64,000 nt of DNA from the NCBI RefSeq assembly GCF_009017415.1, contig NC_092406.1:186001-250000 (forward strand). Reading direction: 5' to 3'. Positions 1 through 9,970 of this stretch are shown here, piece after piece. Made by a program: the position numbers and the translations under genes. This stretch comes from Aspergillus flavus (taxonomy: Eukaryota > Ascomycota > Eurotiomycetes > Eurotiales > Aspergillaceae). Position 1 is the stretch's first letter. Each line of letters opens with the position of its first letter. Below the pieces are notes generated by a model. That model was not told the origin of the DNA, made no database searches, and saw only the letters and a program-made list of their open reading frames with translations.

Positions 1-1029
1 ACTGCTCAAACCGCACCCTCAAACTATGTTCTACTTCGGGACGGGCTACCTCCCACCTAGGCATGGCTCTATATGGGTTAGAATATAGATATCCATGATT
101 CTTTCTGTAAGTGTCCTGCCTTATGCATGAGCTCGCTACCTCGCCGATTTCTTGTCCCTGTCTCTCCTAATGAACTAGGAACGATGAAGACAATAGCCGG
201 GGAAGTCTTGTGCGCGATTAAATCCACCTCTACTTGGCCTAGATAATGCGATGTCAATTTAGCATGGTGTGAGCTTGGCGCAACTGGGATCCTACATATC
301 TAGGGACTGACCACACGCGATGGGTAATCCAGGTCAACGCCGAATACGATGCTATGCATGATAATCTATGACAGTTTTGGATATCGAGTCGCTTATCTTC
401 AAGGTGATATCGTAAAGAAAGTGATCGGACTGAATGCCTCGGCCCTACGCCAACCTCCTCGAGCATTATAATTGAGCGACCGTAACTACTACGGCAAAAT
501 CAGTGTGTGCTATATTACGATCATGTGGAAGACTAATACGAGACGACGTCAAATTGTGCCAAGACCAGCACCCAGCGCGCTGAGTTCGTATTCGCATACA
601 ATCGGCGAGGCTATCCAGCATTGGCATCGTAAAGACTGACACACGATTGGATGCAATAGTCTCCCGCGATCGACAATCTTGGCTGTGCCAAAAATAGTTC
701 TTCAGACATGAATACATCCGTATTCCCTTCCGTCCAAGAAGACGGCTGAATATGAACTCGAGCGAGACGTCGTATAACTTCTTAAATTAGTCGTGACGAG
801 GACAATCTTCGTCGTTTCTGGGATGGTCTGCTGCGTGACACAGTTTATCTGCTTGAGGAGCTCGTGTTAATGAGGGGGGTATGTGAAGAAGATGCCAATA
901 ACAATGGCATTATCCTTTTATCACCACCGCAAAATAGAAGATAAATAGGACGCGAGATGGCCTACAGATGTCAAAACCATCAAAACTCTTCCCATCCAAC
1001 ACCAAGATAACAGACTATATTCGTTAGAC
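1..1029. other. Intergenic region, no supportable gene
   Basis: Only short overlapping open frames on the minus strand are present. None has a recognisable domain, a signal peptide or plausible splice partners. A clean TATA-like AT-rich stretch around 935-1020 (ataaatag, tatattcg) probably belongs to the promoter of the secreted protein gene that follows. The rest may be decayed sequence, but I could not identify its origin. Confidence 0.5.
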
Positions 1030-1821
1030 ATGAAGACCTCATTCATTTCCAGGGTGCTATCCCTGACAGCATTTGCGATCTCCTCCAATCTTTCTTATGG
1101 CCTGCCTCTCTCCGAGAGAGATGTGAGGCTCTTCGAGGAGCGCTACATCAACTCACTAGACTACTCGCTCGGTAATGACACCGTCAAATTAGTCGGTTAC
1201 AAGAACATCAAGATCCCCGCCGAAGAGTTGGACGATCTGAACGACCACTACAACAATCACCCAGAGGTGTGGAAAAATCTGCCAAACTACTTCTACGATC
1301 AGGGGTCTGGCACCCTACGTGCCTATTTCCCAGTCGACGGAGCGCTTGTCGAGCATGACGGCCAATATCATGAGGCGAACTCATTGGGCGAGTTGGAGCT
1401 CACCAAGGTTAATGGCGACAGTTCTGTGCTGGGCCGAAGACAGACCGAGTCCATTACGGGTGTTGAAGGTAATATCATCAAAGATGGCATTATCTACCTC
1501 GAGAAGGCCGCGAAGCCGCACGCTCAGTATGGTAAAGTGCTCGTCTACGACTTCGGTGACAAGATTGTCCTCGACCATGATCACGGCAGCCACACCAAGC
1601 GAGACGGGAAGAAATCTTGCATGAAAAACCATGGCGGTCCGAACTGCAGCGACAAGTTCAACATTCACAATAATAAGTGCAAGAAGAGACATGACATCTG
1701 CATGGATTACAACGGATGGTTTTCGAACTGCAAGAAGAATGGCTCGACCTGGAGGAACTTCCCCGGCAGTGACTGTGATAAGGCACTAGGCCGTGGTAAG
1801 TGCTGGAATGAGGTTATGTGA
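1030..1821 (+). CDS. Secreted cysteine-rich preproprotein, function unknown
   Basis: Single exon, 263 residues. Residues 1-24 form a signal peptide (basic start, hydrophobic core, cleavage near SYG|LPL). The middle, 25-189, has no cysteine and looks like a propeptide; it contains RR at 136-137. A Lys-Arg pair at 190-191 is a good Kex2 site and would release a basic C-terminal domain of about 72 residues. All seven cysteines (197, 206, 217, 224, 234, 249, 258) lie in that domain. This prepro plus Cys-rich layout is known for fungal antimicrobial peptides and small effectors, but I do not recognise the fold and the odd cysteine count is unusual. The secreted, processed nature is well supported; the role is not known. 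Confidence 0.85.
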   Translation: MKTSFISRVLSLTAFAISSNLSYGLPLSERDVRLFEERYINSLDYSLGNDTVKLVGYKNIKIPAEELDDLNDHYNNHPEVWKNLPNYFYDQGSGTLRAYFPVDGALVEHDGQYHEANSLGELELTKVNGDSSVLGRRQTESITGVEGNIIKDGIIYLEKAAKPHAQYGKVLVYDFGDKIVLDHDHGSHTKRDGKKSCMKNHGGPNCSDKFNIHNNKCKKRHDICMDYNGWFSNCKKNGSTWRNFPGSDCDKALGRGKCWNEVM

Positions 1822-2249
1822 GATGTTCTTGGCTGTTTGGGGTGTGACTCGAGGTCGGTATGGAAGGGCGTTAGTTATGGTGCGCAGTAGGAGTTGGGGA
1901 GAGGGGTCTTGTTTTTGTATGTAGATGTCTCAATCATAACGCTCTGAAGAGCTGACCAGCTTGCTTTGTTAAGTGTATTGAGTGAGTTAGAAGCAATGAT
2001 GGTTTTCAATAATGTAAATAAGGACTTCTATTTTGATCATTGTCTCAATGGTAGAGCGAGTGCTTCTTTCCCACCACTACCTTAATCTGGTACTTAGATA
2101 CAGTAGCCCTGTCTATGATGACAAGTGGATATCAGATAGTTTCTTGTGGAACACAACTAGATATATGAGACTTTCAGCCACTTTGGTATACAGAAATACA
2201 ATATGGATGAAGCATGGGAGACATAGTAGGGAAGTACATGGTTGGCAAG
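1822..2249. other. Spacer between convergent genes
   Basis: This 3'-to-3' spacer follows the secreted protein gene (plus) and precedes the 3' end of the phosphoesterase gene (minus). It holds the two 3' untranslated regions. I see no further gene. Confidence 0.5.
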
Positions 2250-3188
2250 TCAAAGGGCTCTTTGGAGGTCCAAGTCGACGAGCCATGCAGGGTGGGAGGG
2301 AAAGCCATCGGAGCCTTCGATAGCGGCATTGACAAACAGAGTATGGCGCCCATGTTGAAGGGGGTTTGCATCATCAGCACAGTGACTGGTCAGATAATAT
2401 GCCCGGGGGCCACTGGCTTTGATATTGGAGAGCTTTTCGATTACCGTTGATTGGCCGTTGTCGATATCAGTCAGATGGGACGGTTTCTCACTAATCGTCT
2501 TGCGCCATGCGACCAGTTTAGCTCCCCAGATTCCATGAATGTGTCCAAAGCAGTGCATTCGCGGTCTGGATCGGGCAACCCTTCCAAAAAGATGCTCACA
2601 ACCTGTTCTTTGGCCGGAGATGGTATTGTCCAGGACGCCGCGAGGCGGGCCATGCGTCATAACCAAGTCAACATTCCCAATTGCGAACTCATGACCTTCG
2701 TGTGGACTATACTGAAACCCCCATTCCCCAAACGACGGTGTGTACGGGCTGGCATATACTGTTAACGACGCACCGTTTTGAAGGGTCAAGTAATGTGTCC
2801 CTTCCTCTAAAAGTCGGATGCCGCTTTTTTCCTTCGCGTCAACATGGTCGAATAGTTCTCGAACCTGCCCGCAGTAGCCGTACTCTTTCTCGATAAGAAG
2901 TGGGTCAATATTTTGCAGCCTCCGGGCTTCGCGGATTTTGTTCTGAAATGCAGGGGGGTCAAGTGTGAAGTCGTGATTGCCCGCGATGACAAGCTTGAGT
3001 GGGGCGTTGATTTGCTTTAGGAGTTTAATGGCTCCTTGGAATTCTTGCAGGGTGGACCCCATCGTGAGATCGCCGCAGTGGATGGCCACATCGGCAGGCT
3101 CATTTGATGATGGTATGGAGTCACGGCCGTGCGTGTCTGAGATGACGAGAAACCTCGTTTTGACGGTAGGCTGGGGCTGTTCAGCCAT
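2250..3188 (-). CDS. Calcineurin-like metallophosphoesterase (MPPED/239AB-like)
   Basis: Intronless, 312 residues. The dimetal phosphoesterase motifs occur in order: SDTHGR (17-22), GDLT (39-42), GNHD (70-73), then THGPP and FGHIHG near residues 180-220. These supply the Asp, His and Asn metal ligands of the superfamily. Spacing and the THGPP motif resemble the MPPED1/MPPED2 (239AB) group, a cytosolic family with modest cyclic-nucleotide or phosphodiester activity in other organisms. There is no signal peptide or membrane segment. It converges with the upstream secreted protein gene and has no obvious functional link to the catabolic genes that follow. Family is secure; substrate cannot be read from sequence. 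Confidence 0.9.
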   Translation of the reverse strand: MAEQPQPTVKTRFLVISDTHGRDSIPSSNEPADVAIHCGDLTMGSTLQEFQGAIKLLKQINAPLKLVIAGNHDFTLDPPAFQNKIREARRLQNIDPLLIEKEYGYCGQVRELFDHVDAKEKSGIRLLEEGTHYLTLQNGASLTVYASPYTPSFGEWGFQYSPHEGHEFAIGNVDLVMTHGPPRGVLDNTISGQRTGCEHLFGRVARSRPRMHCFGHIHGIWGAKLVAWRKTISEKPSHLTDIDNGQSTVIEKLSNIKASGPRAYYLTSHCADDANPLQHGRHTLFVNAAIEGSDGFPSHPAWLVDLDLQRAL

Positions 3189-3828
3189 CTTGAAATCAAG
3201 GGAAGTTGAAGACTATCCGTTGGTCTGTGATACGTAATACCTAGTGTATACTGGCGGCGTTGTGATATTTGGTTTTAGCAACTGAGAAGGATGAGGTGCG
3301 TCGAACAGAAGAGACCAAGACATTCAGTCATGCCTACCACATGACATCCTTGCATCATATTTATACGATCAAAGATGCCTTATGAGGAAATAGTGAAGTC
3401 ATGACAATACCTTGTATATACACTTAGCCACCCTCGTGATAGTTGTACGCTGAGCAACCATAAACCTACGTAAAGATTGTAGGGATAGCACAGTTAGTAC
3501 TCAGTATATCTACTTGTTTCGGCAACGGATGAACGGGACAAGAGAGGTCTGTCTTGCCATGTTGTTCGAAACACTGTTAATAGCATCCTTAGTTGACATT
3601 GTGTGCTTTCTACCCCTACCTCAAACCCGTATGCGAAGAGATATAACCTGGTGTATTCATTCAAGAGATTAGGCTAGTATAGCTCATTTCTAGCTTCCAG
3701 CCGAGATCTCCTCCTACTACACGCAGAATAGTAACCATAGGACATGAGCGAAGGCACCGTTCAATTTCATAGCTATGACCGTATTCCATGGCCTATGAAC
3801 TGTTCATATCTGTCACCAAAGTCATCAC
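3189..3828. other. Intergenic region
   Basis: Promoter side of the phosphoesterase gene and 3' side of the transporter gene, both on the minus strand. AT-rich, with no coding frame I can support; the frame at 3744-4046 is antisense to the transporter C-terminus. Confidence 0.4.
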
Positions 3829-5513
3829 CTACGGCCTCATATCCTTTTCCTTCGCGTGAACATCCTCATCATGAACAGACATTCCCTTCTCCTCATCATC
3901 AATCTCTCTTGTCTCATCCAGTGTCGGGACCTTCTGAAACCCGACCTTATACCAGGGGAGTGAAAACAACGCACTCGCACTCTCCATACTGCGTCCCTTG
4001 CATTCAGGGAAAGCAAAAAATACCCAGACGGTGGCACATCCAGTAAATGCTGTAAAAAGGGCAAACGGCCCATATGACTTCATGGAAATAATCATATTAG
4101 GAAATCCCCTCGTGATGCCAAAGTTAAGCAGGTTTTGATACGTGAACGTGATCATGACGATAGTGCCGCGTAGGTGCGTGGGGCATATCTCCGATGCAGT
4201 TAAGGAGAAGGCTGGTGCCCAGCCGATGGCGTAACCGACAGCAAAGAGGCAGATCGCCACGATACTGACCCAGGCAGCCGGGGATGGCGCAGCTGAAGTT
4301 GACAGATCGGCGACGCCGAGATAGACGGCGAGGTAGAGCAAGCAAACAGTGTTTATGGCAGACCCAATAAGGAGAAGTGGGCGCCTACCAAAACGGTCTG
4401 TAAAGAAGAAGGCATAGAGGAAGACCGAGACCACTTTGATAAGTCCATACACAGCAGTGAAGAGGAGGACCTGCTTGGAGTTGAGACCGATCGACTTCAG
4501 GATTGTCGGTGCGTAGTACGTGATGGAGTTTCCTCCTGACATGATGAAGAAGGTCTGGATCAAAGTGACGAAGGTCAAAAGACGACGCGTGGGTGCATGG
4601 GAAATGCAGGCTTTAAGAAGAGAAAGTGTTGCCTTAAGGGCTGACTGAGTGGATGCTTCCGCCGTGCTGTCGACTTTGCTTTGGAGCTCCATCCACTCTC
4701 GGGCAAAGTAATCACTGGACTCCTCTAGGCCGCCTCGGAGGCGTGATAGACTGTTGTGAGCAGCTTCCACCCGTCCACGCATCATAAGGTATCGAGGGCT
4801 TTCCGGAAAAAAGGGATAGCCAATAAAAAGAATAACAGATGGAATAGCTTGTAAGACAAAAGTCGTACGCCACTGCCAGCTAGACCGAGAGGAGATAACC
4901 CCCTGTGAGGCGTAGTTGATCCAGTAGCTTCCCGCCACACCACCCATGATATTGACATTGTAGAAGGTCGTCATCATACCGCGTAGTTCCTGGGGGGCGA
5001 CTTCAGAAATGTATACAGCCCCGGCTGTCATACCGAATCCCGACCCTATGCCAGAAAGAATTCTCCCCACGAGCAATTCTGCAAACGAACCAACATTCCC
5101 GCACATTAGTAGTGCCCCAATGGTATAGAAAATGGCAGCGGCCATGATAACTGGTTTCCGCCCACGTCGTTCACCCAGCGGTCCTGATACAAGGATTCCT
5201 ACCACTTGCCCCTATTCCTGTCAGCGCTTTGAGACACGAGAAGACGTAAAGATGAGAGCGAACATACCAAGAGCATGGAGGAGACCGCCCAGCCGCTGTT
5301 ATTTGATACTTCAGCATCGCTCAGATCTGTCCAGTGGAAGTCCCGGACAAAAGGATCCAGGCTCATCGCTCCAGAAATGTTAGATGTATTGAATCCATGC
5401 AGGCCACCACAGTAGCTGGCCCATATCACGGCAAGCCAGATGTACAGCCTTTTGGCTTCAGCGGGAATCTGCTTCACGGCATCCCGGGAAAAACCACCGC
5501 CGGCAGCACCCAT
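3829..5513 (-). CDS. MFS sugar/organic-acid transporter (SP family)
   Basis: Two exons (5513-5268, 5211-3829) joined by a 56-nt GT-AG intron; 542 residues. The start gives MGAAGGGF before the first membrane helix; an in-frame frame extends upstream but lacks family-like sequence. Sugar porter signatures are present: ERRGRKP after TM2, GSGFG and the PQELRG loop, PESPRYLMMRGR after TM6, DRFGRRP after TM8, and PECKGRSME at the end of TM12. The C-terminal tail is charged and cytosolic. The family imports hexoses, lactose, quinate and similar acids by proton symport at the plasma membrane. The gene lies next to an aconitase and aldolase cluster, so it is the likely entry step for that pathway's substrate (inference). 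Specificity cannot be decided from sequence. Confidence 0.9.
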
Positions 5514-6276
5514 GTCTCTTGGATGGAATGTACAGAGAGACACGAGACAATGAACGGCCGAGTATATGGAGGATATCAATAGTGGATGAAAGGTATCTGC
5601 AACTGCAACGGGAAGAAGGGGGCACGATCCCTTACTGACATAAGTACAGGACACGGTGCCCTAAGTATCTTTTAACTGTAGGGCATGCTTGCGCGGGGTC
5701 CATGCCTGATTTCCGGTGTAGTCGAGGATTGCCTGACAGGCTTGGTGTGGAGGTGTAAGTTAGTAAAATCTCCACAGACGGACTTGTCCTAACACGACTT
5801 GAGGCTGACCATTCAGCTTGTGTCTATTACACGGAGGTACCCCAGATTGTATCCCCCATCGGATCCACACGGAGCCTTCGTGCCGAGCCCGTGGATGCTG
5901 GAGAGCTCCGATGCAGGAGTGTTCCGGGGCTGTGGAAAAGGCTTATTCGACTCTACCCCACATCTTACATGGCCAATGAGAAAGCTCCTTTTGTAATTCT
6001 GATCTTACTGATCTTAAGCTTGAAATAGCACGCGTGGTGATGACGTTTCTTACGCGCATTTCGGGCGTAAGGTCCTGGTCCTCTTTTCTTGTTCATCATT
6101 TTCACTGTAACTGTTAATACCACCGCGTTTACGAATGGAGCAACCTTAATAGACAGACCTTAGGGTACGGGGACAGTGCAGCATAATGTTGTCAAAGATC
6201 ATTCATTTAACGCCGTGAGACTATCTATGTACAAGTGTGGAATCTATAATGACATGAATAACCAATACAAACCCCT
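5514..6276. promoter_or_regulatory. Promoter region of the MFS transporter
   Basis: This 763-nt spacer lies between the transporter start and the 3' end of the aconitase gene, both on the minus strand. It carries GC-rich triplets of the kind bound by Zn2Cys6 proteins, including GTTCCGGGGC near 5919-5928. Read on the minus strand that contains CCCCGGAA, an 8-mer also found upstream of the SMP-30 gene at about 16085. No coding sequence seen. Confidence 0.35.
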
Positions 6277-8806
6277 CTACTTCGCGAGGGCAGTATTTTT
6301 GATGTGGTTCAACGCACTGCCAGCACGCAGCCAGTGCAACTGACCGGCATGATAGCTGTGGTTCAACTGCGCGGTCCAAGATGCTCCCTGCCGAGGAGTG
6401 ACACGCATGGTAACCTGTCGACCGGGAGCCAATTCACCATCCTCGACCCCAGTCAATGTAATGCGATCGCCTTCCAGGATCCGATCATAGTCTAAAGGAT
6501 CATCAAATGTAAGAGGTAGCATCCCTTGCTTCTTCAGGTTAGTTTCGTGTATCCGCGCAAAGGAGCGAGCAATGACGGCCACCCCTCCGAGATAACGAGG
6601 TTCCAAGGCAGCGTGTTCACGTGAGCTTCCTTCACCGTAGTTGAAGTCGCCGATGATGCACCACCGGATGCCGCGGGCTTGGAGGTCACGGGCCACCTGA
6701 GGAACAACCTCGACGTCTGAGGTAATGGGGTTGCGAGTGTGGCCGAGCATCTGCGGATCATTGCCAGGGAGGAATGCATTTGTTGCGGTGGTGAGCATGT
6801 TGTTGCTAATGTTCTCTAGGTGACCCCGGTATTTATACCATGGGCCTGCCGGAGAGATGTGATCTGTGGTGCACTTGCCCTTCACTTTCATGAGCAGTTC
6901 CATGTCAGTGGCACACCCGGACTGCCATGGTGCAAACGGGGTTAACAGTTGCAGGCGGTCGGACTGCGGATCGATAATTACAGACAATGATGAACCGTCG
7001 CTTGGGGGCTCCTGAAAAGTATCTTCACCAGTAGCGAAATGCGCTGGAAGCTCCCGGCTCACAGGGGCTTTGAATTGAAAGGACTTCCCTTCCTCAACAG
7101 ACTCCACAGGAATACTATCCGTTAACGGGTTGAAGTCAAGGCGACCAGCGTAAGCAAACGCGGTAACCAACTCAGGAGACGTAACAAATGAGTGAGTCGC
7201 TGGGTTGCTATCATGCCGGCCCACGAAATTCCGGTTGAAGCTAGATACGACCGAGTTCTTTTCCTTGCCACGTACATCAACATCCTTGCGATCCCACGAA
7301 CCAACGCATGGCCCACAAGAGCTGCTCAGCACAACAGCACCGGCTTCTTGCAACTCTTTGAGTATACCGTCTTCTTCAGCCGTGGCGCGTATTTGCTCGC
7401 TGCCAGGTGCGACAAGGAAGGGTGTTTTGAATCGGGGCAACCCAGCGTCACGCGCTTGCGCGACGAGCTGACGCGTCTTGTCAAGATCTTCATAGGAGCT
7501 GTTGGTACAGCTCCCTACCATCGCATGACTGAGGTTAATAGGCCATTCACTCTGGGAGACTGCTTTCCCTAACTCGGATATGGGGTGGGCAAGATCGGGT
7601 GTGTACGGCCCATTGACGTGTGGTTCAAGCGTGCTGAGGTCAATCTCAATAACTTGGTCATAGTATTCATCTGATCCTTCATCGGCTTGCAGCAATGCCT
7701 GTTGTACCTCCTGTGCCGCCTGAGCTACATGCGCCCGTCTCGTCGCTGTAAGGTACCGCCCCATCGCGGTGGTGTAGGGGAATATACACGAAGTCGAGCC
7801 AATCTCTGCAGACATGTTACAGATCGTCGCCATGGCCGTGGCCCCCAGAGTTTCCGTGCCGGGACCGAAAAACTCAATGACGCGACCCTTGCCTCCAGAA
7901 ACTGTCAGGATGCCGGCGAGCTTGCAGATGATGTCCTTTGTGGATGCCCATCCGGATAGTTGGCCTGTCAGGCGCACCCCGACTATCTGAGGCGTGACTA
8001 ATTCCCATGGCATTCCTGACATTGCATCAACTGCGTCCGAACCGCCAACGCCAATACCCATCATAGCCAAGCCACCAGCATTCGGCGTGTGAGAATCCGT
8101 ACCGATGATCAGGCCGCCAGGACTAGGAGTAGCACAAATGAATTAGTACTTATATGTACATGTCTATTTTTCCAAGGAACGGGGGGGAAACACGTACACG
8201 GCGTGGTTTTCAAAAATCACTGTATGGATAATCCCTGAACCGGGCTTCCAAAACCCGATTCCATACTTTCTAGAGGCGCTGCTCAGGAATTCATAGACCT
8301 CGGCATGTTCTGTAAGCGCACGCTTCATGTCTGGCTCTGCTCCCTTCTCTGAAACTATGAGGTGGTCACCATGGACCGTCGTTGGGACTGCGACTCGCGG
8401 TAGGCCCGCACTGATAAACTGTAGGAGGGCCATGGTCGCGGTAGCATCATGACAGGCAACGCGGTCCGGTCGCAATTCCAAGATCGTCTTCCCCCGGTCG
8501 ATTTCCTGCAATGACCATACTTTGTCATCGCTCGGGATCAAGTGGCTGTACAGCAGCTTCTCGGTCAATGTCAGAGGGCGCCTCGAGCTTTGCCGTACTG
8601 TGTCTAGGTTGCTAAGTTGCTCGCCATAGTTGACACCAAACAGCTGGGGTCCAACAAAAGTCAGCACGAAGCCTACGTCAGTATACGAAACATCAATTAC
8701 ACACCGGGATTGAGTTATTCTGTGTAGCAAGCCTTCGGACAGGCGCCCCGACCAAACGAGGTTGCGGTCGTCCCGTGCGTAAAACCGGGGGTAGAAAGCG
8801 CTGCAT
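6277..8806 (-). CDS. Aconitate hydratase paralogue, mitochondrial type
   Basis: Three exons (8806-8705, 8643-8198, 8122-6277), 797 residues. Exon 1 encodes an Arg-rich, acid-free presequence beginning [10 protein letters not shown] and ending RRLATQ, a good mitochondrial import signal. The body follows mitochondrial aconitase throughout: [36 protein letters not shown] and AEIGS. The three Fe-S cysteine ligands lie in [10 protein letters not shown] and SSCGPCVG. The substrate-binding residues are kept in [20 protein letters not shown] and [13 protein letters not shown]. It should therefore be an active [4Fe-4S] hydro-lyase acting on a citrate-like tricarboxylate. It is divergent from the RraA-like gene across a 323-nt promoter. 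A clustered copy beside a carrier and lactonases suggests a dedicated catabolic role rather than the housekeeping TCA enzyme (inference). Confidence 0.93.
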
Positions 8807-9129
8807 TGTTAATTTCTCTCATTCAATCCGTGCGACCATGAAGAAAAGAACATTTGCGGTGATTAAGAAGACGAGAAAAAACAAAGGCAAGTTGGAGAAG
8901 CAGTGTGTACATTGTCGGAGGAGCATTGGAGCTCTCTGGACTACTCCGGACCAATCAGCGAGCTTTCGGATCGTTCCGAACCCTCAATCGGCTTTCCTCC
9001 GCTCGTCGGCGTTTTCGCCTTGATTTCTTCAACTCTCGCCTCCTCGATGGTATTGTATTGCCTTGATTCGCCTCGATATCCTTCTTCGATAGATTCGTGA
9101 ACTTTATTTCTCAGTGAAACCCTATCAAT
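8807..9129. promoter_or_regulatory. Divergent promoter, aconitase / RraA-like genes
   Basis: This 323-nt bidirectional region controls both flanking genes. It contains TACTCCGGA at 8942-8950, immediately followed by CCAATCA at 8951-8957 (CCAAT-box, HAP-complex type). It also has a perfect inverted repeat TTCGGA-TCGT-TCCGAA at 8965-8980. The same bases match TTCGG-N6-CCGAA, the site type known for Ppr1/UaY-class Zn2Cys6 proteins. The tight grouping of three recognisable sites within 40 nt points to co-regulation of the two genes. Confidence 0.6.
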
Positions 9130-9888
9130 ATGACGAGCAGATCCAGTGCCATCCGGGCTCTCCAACAATTTACATCCTGCGATGTAAGTCTAAACTACAG
9201 ATCACCGAACATACATTCTAGCCAATGTCGTGGTAGGGAATAGCTCACGAAGCTGAAATAGATCGGTGATGCGCTAGTTAAGCTCAAAGTGCCTTGTGGT
9301 GGCTACCTGTCGGGATTGAAAATGTTCTCTCCTGGACCGACGAGCCCGAAAGCGAAGATCTTTGGCCCTGCCTACACGGTCCGCATGGTCCATGCCAACG
9401 ACAAAACCGCGCCCTCCCCCAAACGCCACTTCGTCGATGACATACCTCGAGATAGCGTCGTCTTCGTTTCGCAGCCAAAAGGATTGATTAGCGCGTGTTG
9501 GGGCGGCCTGATGAGCACCCGTGCCAAGAAACAGGGTGCAGCTGGGGTCGTTATTGACGGCCGCTTCCGAGATATCAATGAGCATCAAGAGTTGAATATG
9601 GGCCTCTTCGCGCGAGGGATCAGCATCTTGGGATCAAATACTTTCACCAGGTCGTCAGAGCTGAACGTGCCCGTTGCCTACGAAAATAGCGAGATTGGCG
9701 AAGAGGTGATCATTAACCCAGGAGACTATCTGCTGGGGGACGTGGACGGTATGGTGGCAGTACCGGCGGACAAGGTGGAGGATTGCGTACGACTCTGTCA
9801 GGAACGATATGAGATTGATGAGGAGACCCGGTTGTGTTTAGAAAGAGGTGAGGAAATGGGCCCTACCATCAAGCGATTGAGGAAATAG
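9130..9888 (+). CDS. RraA-family aldolase/decarboxylase-like (HMG/CHA aldolase type)
   Basis: Two exons (9130-9183, 9262-9888), 226 residues. Exon 1 encodes MTSRSSAIRAL..TSCD and splices in phase to IGDALVKLKVP, the conserved N-terminus of fungal RraA-like proteins. Key features are the WGGLMSTRAKKQGAAG helix-loop, DGRFRD (residues near 130, with the Arg-Asp pair that binds pyruvate and Mg2+) and GDVDGMVAVP near 180. The family contains bacterial 4-hydroxy-4-methyl-2-oxoglutarate / 4-carboxy-4-hydroxy-2-oxoadipate aldolases (LigK/GalC/ProA type), which make pyruvate plus oxaloacetate or pyruvate, and which often also decarboxylate oxaloacetate. There is no targeting signal. It ends 82 nt from the convergent regulator gene. 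Exact substrate is inferred from context only. Confidence 0.88.
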
Positions 9889-9970
9889 GTAGATGGCACA
9901 ATGAAAGTTATTAGCCTCGCCGAGTTAATAGAAACGTGGCCCCTTTGTACAGTTCCACATATCATGGGTA

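Noticed and set aside
254..717. Minus-strand frames at the window start, possibly a copia-type element remnant
   Set aside because: I could not find any integrase, RNase H or reverse-transcriptase motif, nor LTR ends, so no element is called.
7192..7572. Long plus-strand open frames inside the aconitase gene
   Set aside because: They are antisense to well-conserved aconitase codons, including the Fe-S motifs, and have no domain of their own.
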